Positions 6,675 through 11,102 of a stretch of DNA of 11,102 nt are shown here, piece by piece; position 1 is the first letter of the stretch, and every line of letters begins with the position of its first letter. Position numbers and translations under genes: made by a program. The notes beneath the pieces are model-generated. The model was not told where the DNA came from, ran no database searches, and saw nothing but the letters and a program-made list of their open reading frames with translations. Source of the DNA: an uncultured Bacilli bacterium (GTDB lineage Bacteria; Bacillota_I; Bacilli_A; RFN20; CAG-826). The stretch lies in contig CAKPNG010000043.1 of assembly GCA_934168325.1 (NCBI GenBank), positions 1 through 11,102 of the forward strand, in the 5' to 3' direction.

Positions 6675-6688
6675 TTTTCACGTGAAAA
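6675..6688. promoter_or_regulatory. 14-bp perfect palindrome upstream of phosphofructokinase
   Basis: TTTTCACGTGAAAA is perfectly symmetric and contains the most GC-rich hexamer of the gap. It lies about 75 bases before the ATG at 6764, just after the terminator. A weak TTGAAT (6668-6673) precedes it. It looks like the operator of a dimeric regulator, but I do not recognise the regulator; it does not fit a CcpA cre site. Confidence 0.5.
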
Positions 6689-6727
6689 CTTTTTAAATAA
6701 TTTATTATTTTTACTAAAATTTTATGT

Positions 6728-6756
6728 TTGATATCTAACTTTATTTATTGTAGATT
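6728..6756 (+). promoter_or_regulatory. candidate promoter placing transcription start at the phosphofructokinase ATG
   Basis: TTGATA (6728-6733) and TAGATT (6751-6756) are separated by 17 bases. The ATG begins 8 bases after the -10, where transcription would start. That gives a leaderless or near-leaderless message, consistent with the lack of any Shine-Dalgarno upstream. The -10 matches only four of six consensus bases. Confidence 0.35.
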
Positions 6757-6763
6757 AAACATA

Positions 6764-7960
6764 ATGAAACATTTAATTGGAAACTTGCTATATGGTCAAA
6801 GCGGTGGCCCTACTAGCATTATTAACACATCCGCTTATGGCATTTTTATTGAAGCTTTTAAACATCAAGATATTATTAAAGATGTTTATGCAATGAATTA
6901 TGGAATTAAAGGTCTTTTATTAGATAAGTTAACTAAAATTGATAAAGATGATAAAGATTTAAAGAAATTATTAAATACACCAGGTTCATTTTATGGTAGT
7001 AATAGATTTAAATTAAAATCATATAAAGATGATAAAGAAACATACGAAAAAATATTAAATACATTTAAAAGGCATAATATTCGTTATTTCTTTTATAATG
7101 GCGGTAATGATTCTATGGATACAATCCATAAAATTGGTGATTATTTTAAATTAAATAATTATGAATGTAATTGTATTGGAATTATTAAAACTATTGATAA
7201 TGATTTACCACATACTGATTTTTCAATAGGTTATCCTACAGCAGCTAAATTTATTATAAATAGTGCTATTGAAATATATTTAGACGATCATTCTTATGAA
7301 GAAGGTCGTGTAAATATTATTGAAACTATGGGAAGAAATGCTGGTTGGCTTGCTGCAAGTGCTAAATTAATGGAAATAAAAGGTATTAAACCTGATTTAA
7401 TTTATGTTCCTGAAATTATTTTTGATATAGATGATTTTTTAGCAAGAGTAAAAGAAATTTACGATAAAAATAAGCATGTTTTAGTTGTCGTTAGTGAAGG
7501 TCTTAAAAATAAAGATGGTGAATTTATTTTCCAAACTAATTCATTATTAGATTCTTTTGGCCATAATCAATTAGGTGGTTTATCTATAAAATTAGCTAAT
7601 TTAATTACTAATAAATTAGGTATTAAAACTAGATATTATGAATTAAGTTTATTACAAAGAGCTAATTCTACTTCTATTAGTAAAACTGAACAAAAAATAG
7701 CAATCAATTTATCTAAATTTGCTGTTAAAGAAGCTATAAAAGGAGTTACCCAAAAAGCCGTCGTAATAAAACGAGTGTCTTCTAATCCTTATAAAGTTAA
7801 ATTTGAAACAGTTAATATTGATGAAATTGCTAACCAAGAAAGATATTTAGATGATAAATATATTGATAAAGAAAATCATTATATTACAGATGAATTTGTA
7901 GAATATTTATATCCTTTAATAGATAAAGAAAATGGATTATTAGACTTTTATAAGAAATAA
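6764..7960 (+). CDS. 6-phosphofructokinase, probably pyrophosphate-dependent
   Basis: Phosphorylates fructose 6-phosphate to fructose 1,6-bisphosphate in glycolysis; cytoplasmic, 398 residues. The N-terminal loop is YGQSGGPTSIIN (10-21) in place of the ATP-type GGDAPGMN. The donor motif is GGNDS (113-117) and the catalytic loop KTIDND (142-147). Asp116 and Lys142 correspond to E. coli Gly104 and Gly124. An Asp and a Lys there are the known hallmark of PPi as phosphoryl donor. Asp145 is the catalytic base; MGRNAGW (189-195) binds the sugar phosphate. ATG 6764 is preferred because homology begins directly after it; a TTG at 6728 would add 12 unrelated residues. No ribosome binding site precedes either. 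PPi use is inferred from residues and could be reversible. A fairly close alternative is an ATP enzyme with unusual donor residues. Confidence 0.92.
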   Translation: MKHLIGNLLYGQSGGPTSIINTSAYGIFIEAFKHQDIIKDVYAMNYGIKGLLLDKLTKIDKDDKDLKKLLNTPGSFYGSNRFKLKSYKDDKETYEKILNTFKRHNIRYFFYNGGNDSMDTIHKIGDYFKLNNYECNCIGIIKTIDNDLPHTDFSIGYPTAAKFIINSAIEIYLDDHSYEEGRVNIIETMGRNAGWLAASAKLMEIKGIKPDLIYVPEIIFDIDDFLARVKEIYDKNKHVLVVVSEGLKNKDGEFIFQTNSLLDSFGHNQLGGLSIKLANLITNKLGIKTRYYELSLLQRANSTSISKTEQKIAINLSKFAVKEAIKGVTQKAVVIKRVSSNPYKVKFETVNIDEIANQERYLDDKYIDKENHYITDEFVEYLYPLIDKENGLLDFYKK

Positions 7961-7981
7961 CCCTGCAAAACTCCACTATTT

Positions 7982-8986
7982 TTATAGAATTTGAACATTA
8001 TGTTCTTTCATAAATTGTAATGTTGAATCTTTCCAAAATGAAGATTGAACTTCTCCAATATGTAGTTTTTTAAGCATAAATAAACATAATCTAGATTGTC
8101 CAATTCCTCCGCCTAAAGTATAAGGAAGTTCATCATTTAATATTTTCTTTTGATATTTAAAATTTAAATAATTTTCTTTATTAGAAATTTTAGTTTGAGC
8201 TAATAAAGCATTTTTATCTACTCTAATACCCATACTTGATAATTCAAGTGCATTATCTAATATTGGATTATAAACATAGATATCTCCATTTAAATTCCAA
8301 TCATCATAATCTGGAGCTCTTCCATCTTGAGGCTTACCATTACTTAAATTATAACCAATACCTATGACAAATAAGGCTTTAACTTCTCTAATATAAGCAT
8401 TAACTCTATCTTCAGGCGATAAATTTGGATATTTTTGTAATAATTCTTCTGAAGTAATAAAGGTAATCTTTTTAGGTAAAATAGATTCAATTTTATATAT
8501 CTTTTGAACATATTTTTCTGTTTTATAAACAATACTATAAATCTTATTAACAGTTTTCTTTAAAAATTTAATATTTCTATCTTTATCTTTAATTAAAACT
8601 TCATAATCCCATTGATCAACATATATAGAATGATAATTATCTCTATTTTCATCTTTTCTAATAGCATTCATATCTGTATAAATACCTTGATGCATTTTTA
8701 AATTATATTTAGCAATATTAAGTCTTTTCCATTTAGCTAAACTATGAACAATTTCAACATTATTCTCATAATTATCTAAATAAAAACTAACTGGTTTTTC
8801 TAAACCATTTAAATCATCATTAATACCAGTTTTAGATTTAACAAATAAAGGTGCAGTAACTCTTAGTAAATGTAATTTTTTTGATAAATTAGATTCAAAA
8901 TAATTTCTAACTTTAACAATTGCTTCTTCATTTTCCTTAAAACTTAAACTTGATCTATAGCCATCGATATATTTAAAATCTTCCAT
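7982..8986 (-). CDS. asnA: aspartate-ammonia ligase (asparagine synthetase A)
   Basis: Makes asparagine from aspartate, ammonia and ATP, giving AMP and PPi; a cytoplasmic class II aminoacyl-tRNA-synthetase-like fold. At 334 residues it matches the ~330 of E. coli AsnA and aligns along its whole length. Conserved blocks are VHSLAKWKR (80-88), GIYTDMNAIR (101-110), YVDQWDYE (122-129), RAPDYDDW (223-230), LNGDIYVYNP (232-241), ELSSMGIRVD (248-257) and GGGIGQSRL (292-300). The start ATG has GGGAG about 9 bases upstream. It lies 68 bases after the 473-residue gene on the same strand, so may share its transcript; no T-box is visible in that gap. Its stop is 21 bases from the stop of the convergent phosphofructokinase. 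The PPi it releases could in principle feed a PPi-dependent phosphofructokinase. Very secure. Confidence 0.97.
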   Translation of the reverse strand: MEDFKYIDGYRSSLSFKENEEAIVKVRNYFESNLSKKLHLLRVTAPLFVKSKTGINDDLNGLEKPVSFYLDNYENNVEIVHSLAKWKRLNIAKYNLKMHQGIYTDMNAIRKDENRDNYHSIYVDQWDYEVLIKDKDRNIKFLKKTVNKIYSIVYKTEKYVQKIYKIESILPKKITFITSEELLQKYPNLSPEDRVNAYIREVKALFVIGIGYNLSNGKPQDGRAPDYDDWNLNGDIYVYNPILDNALELSSMGIRVDKNALLAQTKISNKENYLNFKYQKKILNDELPYTLGGGIGQSRLCLFMLKKLHIGEVQSSFWKDSTLQFMKEHNVQIL

Positions 8987-9054
8987 ATAAAAAAACTCCC
9001 AATGTTGATTTTAAATGAAATATTATTTTTTAAAAGTTAATTTTAATAATTTTA

Positions 9055-10476
9055 CTATAAATTATCATTTTCTAATAAAGAAATAAGAATAGAAGCTTCT
9101 TCTATACCACTTTTTAATAATTTATAAATGTAATCATAATTTTCATGATTAATTTTATAATTTAATGAATTTGCAATATTATAAATTAACTTAAAATTAT
9201 TAATAATCATTTCTTTCTTTTGATTTTTATTAAATTTAAGAGCTACTAAACAATTTCTTGTGCAAAATTCTACTTCTTCATACTTATTAATTTGATCATC
9301 AACTTCATTTATTGTTAATAATTTACTTAGATAATTTAATAACATATCTTTATAAGTAATTGGTTCATCAAATATTCCAAATAATGGTGTTTTTGCTGAT
9401 TCTTTTATAAAAATATCAAATGATTTTTTGCCTTCGCATTGCTTATAAAATTTATAATAATCTTGTAATTCAAATTCTGAGTAATTCACCTTATTTTCAT
9501 CAAATAAATATTCTCCATTATGATATAAAATAGATTTATAAGATTGTTTTTTAGTCCATAAATTTTGAATATTTCTTTCTATTATTTCATTAATTAATAA
9601 AAATCTATTTAAAATTTTAAAACTAATAATATTTAATTCATCATAAGTTAAATAATTAATTAGATTTTCTTCTAATACAAAAACGGAAAAGCATTGAAAC
9701 AATCCATCTAAAAATAAAGACATGTGCTCATTATTTTCATCTTTTTCATTATTAATTATTAATACCAAATCTGTTAAATTAATTCCAGTTTCAAAAAAAT
9801 CTACGTTAGATGCATAAGGAACAAAATCTTCTGCAACTCTTAGTGATTTTTTATAAAAAGAATTTTTAAAATCAGAATAAGAAATAAGTTTAATTGCGTT
9901 ATGTAAATTCTTAATATCTAACTCAAAATCCTTATTTCCATGTAATTCAGCATTTAAATAGTCATATTTCATATCGGTATTAATTCTAAATGCATCACGA
10001 GCTAATGCTATAAAAGTAGATTTTTTATCAAATTTTAAGAAATTTTCAATTGTAGGTAGATGATTTAATCTATTATAAAAATATACATAATAATTATTTT
10101 TAATCATCTCTTCTTGATAACTCGTTGAATAATTAGCTAAAACTTTATTAATTTGATCAATTTTTGTTTGTTTAATATCTATATCAAAAATATATTTTTT
10201 TAATAAATCAAAATTATCAGAATAAGAATTTCTATTAGTTTCTAAAAATAATAAAAAAATATTTTCAAATATATAATCAGACATGAAGTAAGAATAAAAT
10301 AAATGATTTTTGCTTTCTTTAGATTTTAAATAAAACTCATTTAAAGCCATTTTAATATAAAAATCTATTATTTCTATATTAAATTCCTTATCTATTTTTT
10401 CTTGTAAGTATTTTAAAAGAGATTCTTTCGCACGAAAAATTGTATTTAATCTATCTTCATATCGTTCTTGTTTCAT
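9055..10476 (-). CDS. uncharacterised 473-residue soluble protein
   Basis: I do not recognise this protein. It has 473 residues, rich in Asn, Lys, Ile, Leu, Phe and Tyr, with predicted helices almost throughout. It has no signal peptide, no membrane segment long enough to span, and no nucleotide-binding or catalytic motif that I can identify. Cysteines are few; EFCTRNC (near 406-412) holds a spaced pair. The ATG lies 5 bases after the stop of the small membrane-protein gene, with no Shine-Dalgarno (only A/T-rich sequence), so it probably depends on translational coupling to that gene. Base and codon use match the neighbours, so recent transfer is not indicated. The long intact frame and tight spacing make it a real gene. 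Confidence 0.85.
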   Translation of the reverse strand: MKQERYEDRLNTIFRAKESLLKYLQEKIDKEFNIEIIDFYIKMALNEFYLKSKESKNHLFYSYFMSDYIFENIFLLFLETNRNSYSDNFDLLKKYIFDIDIKQTKIDQINKVLANYSTSYQEEMIKNNYYVYFYNRLNHLPTIENFLKFDKKSTFIALARDAFRINTDMKYDYLNAELHGNKDFELDIKNLHNAIKLISYSDFKNSFYKKSLRVAEDFVPYASNVDFFETGINLTDLVLIINNEKDENNEHMSLFLDGLFQCFSVFVLEENLINYLTYDELNIISFKILNRFLLINEIIERNIQNLWTKKQSYKSILYHNGEYLFDENKVNYSEFELQDYYKFYKQCEGKKSFDIFIKESAKTPLFGIFDEPITYKDMLLNYLSKLLTINEVDDQINKYEEVEFCTRNCLVALKFNKNQKKEMIINNFKLIYNIANSLNYKINHENYDYIYKLLKSGIEEASILISLLENDNL

Positions 10477-10481
10477 TTTTA

Positions 10482-10964
10482 TTAGATTTTTTCTTTATTA
10501 ATTAGTTCTATATCTTTTGATGCTTTATGAATAATAATTGAATTACAAACCATACTCATTAAAGAGAAACTAAAGCCAAGTAAAACACAAATTATTCCTG
10601 CAGGATCAATTTTTCCACCACTAGTCATAATGGATAAGGCAATAATAGCAAAAAATATCAAGAAAGCAATATCAAAAACAAGGCTTGCAATCGAAATTTT
10701 TTGTTTATTTGTTTTTAATTGAATAATCTTTAATATTAAGCCAATTATAGATATAAAAAGTAATATACTAGTTATTATTATAATAATTGTAAAAATAACT
10801 ACAGCTATTCCTTTTCCAAGTCCTTCAGCAACTGAACCACTTTCTCCAACCTTATTATTACTTAAACCGATAATAAAAATAAGTTCAACTATTCCTGAAG
10901 TAACTACATATACTATATAAGATATCAAAGATAAAATATTTAAAAGTTTATAATTATTTTTCAT
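10482..10964 (-). CDS. small four-helix membrane protein, function unknown
   Basis: A 160-residue integral membrane protein with four hydrophobic segments at about 10-34, 52-81, 92-113 and 122-146. Short polar loops separate them, including a Gly/Ser-rich loop (35-52) and a lysine-rich loop (82-90), and the C-terminus is charged (147-160). No catalytic motif is visible; the shape resembles small tetraspan families such as DUF4064-like proteins, but I cannot assign it. The start has AAAGGAG 11 bases upstream, a long but usable spacing. It is followed 5 bases after its stop by the 473-residue gene, so the two products probably act together or at least are made together. Confidence 0.8.
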   Translation of the reverse strand: MKNNYKLLNILSLISYIVYVVTSGIVELIFIIGLSNNKVGESGSVAEGLGKGIAVVIFTIIIIITSILLFISIIGLILKIIQLKTNKQKISIASLVFDIAFLIFFAIIALSIMTSGGKIDPAGIICVLLGFSFSLMSMVCNSIIIHKASKDIELINKEKI

Positions 10965-10975
10965 TGTTAACGCAT

Positions 10976-10998
10976 CTCCTTTATTTAATTATATTATA
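10976..10998 (-). promoter_or_regulatory. ribosome binding site and -10-like elements of the membrane-protein gene
   Basis: AAAGGAG (10976-10982) is the ribosome binding site. Two overlapping TATAAT hexamers (10993-10998 and 10988-10993) sit just upstream, with TTGACA (10999-11004) directly adjoining and thus wrongly spaced to be their -35. The promoter call is weak; the ribosome binding site is clear. Confidence 0.4.
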
Positions 10999-11050
10999 TG
11001 TCAACATTTATTACATTATTTTTATAAGTTTGCGTTTCATATTTGTAGGT

Positions 11051-11102
11051 CGATAAAAAAATAAAAGAGCCCTATAATTAAATTTGCAGAAATAAAAAGA
11101 GG
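11051..11102 (-). terminator. probable terminator of a neighbouring gene, cut by the window edge
   Basis: On the minus strand GGGCTCTTTT runs into ATTTTTTTAT, the typical right arm and U-tract of a terminator. The matching left arm (expected AAAAGAGCCC-like) would begin at or beyond the edge; only the terminal CCT, which could pair with AGG, is inside. It suggests that a minus-strand gene ends just outside and that the membrane-protein gene starts a new transcript. Confidence 0.4.

Noticed and set aside
7961..7981. Shared terminator between the convergent phosphofructokinase and asnA genes
   Set aside because: The 21-base gap holds no stem with a T-run; only a 4-bp CTAT/ATAG stem is seen. 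Transcripts probably overlap or end within the opposite gene.
8987..9054. T-box leader upstream of asnA
   Set aside because: The 68-base gap is too short and lacks the T-box sequence and terminator/antiterminator stems.
11009..11039. Nine-codon ORF (MKRKLIKIM) in the leader of the membrane-protein gene
   Set aside because: No Shine-Dalgarno before it, and it lies upstream of the likely -10, so it is probably not transcribed with the gene.

Overview
The window is very AT-rich with short spacers. Codons end mostly in A or T, and every stop seen is TAA or TAG. All visible tryptophans use TGG, so the standard bacterial code fits. Together with clear AAGGAG-type ribosome binding sites, a pyrophosphate-type phosphofructokinase and an AsnA-type asparagine synthetase, this suggests a low-GC Firmicute near the Mollicutes, Erysipelotrichia or uncultured gut Bacilli. 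That placement is inference from style, not a match to a named genome.

Left part (about 1-5360, minus strand): a complete Bmp/PnrA-type nucleoside ABC transporter operon, transcribed right to left. The order is substrate-binding lipoprotein (5273-4098), a conserved intercistronic hairpin, a double-domain ATPase (4031-2457), permease 1 (2491-1142, overlapping the ATPase end) and permease 2 (1126-170), then a rho-independent terminator near 128-163. Two oddities stand out. Permease 2 carries an apparent one-base deletion in an A-run that replaces its normal hydrophilic C-terminus. Permease 1 carries an 81-residue lysine-rich tail that ends in 11-residue amphipathic repeats. The first 39 bases may be the end of a convergent plus-strand gene.

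Middle (5274-7960): a 373-base divergent control region holds three ACGATTT heptamers spaced 22 and 32 bases apart, upstream of the transporter promoter. It also holds a 12-bp AT inverted repeat and an extended -10 promoter for a PfkB-family sugar/nucleoside kinase (5647-6588). A terminator follows. Next come a 14-bp perfect palindrome (TTTTCACGTGAAAA) and a PPi-type phosphofructokinase (6764-7960) that lacks a Shine-Dalgarno and may be leaderless.

Right part (7982-11102, minus strand): a four-helix membrane protein (10964-10482), an unrecognised 473-residue soluble protein starting 5 bases later (10476-9055), and aspartate-ammonia ligase AsnA (8986-7982), which converges on the phosphofructokinase with only 21 bases between stops. 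A probable terminator of a neighbouring minus-strand gene is cut by the right edge.

Taken together, the window reads as nucleoside salvage plus central metabolism: nucleosides imported by the Bmp system, a sugar or nucleoside kinase encoded divergently, PPi-linked glycolysis, and asparagine synthesis. No RNA gene, CRISPR array, insertion sequence or phage gene was seen. I found no clear new multi-gene system; the least explained element is the membrane protein/473-residue protein pair.
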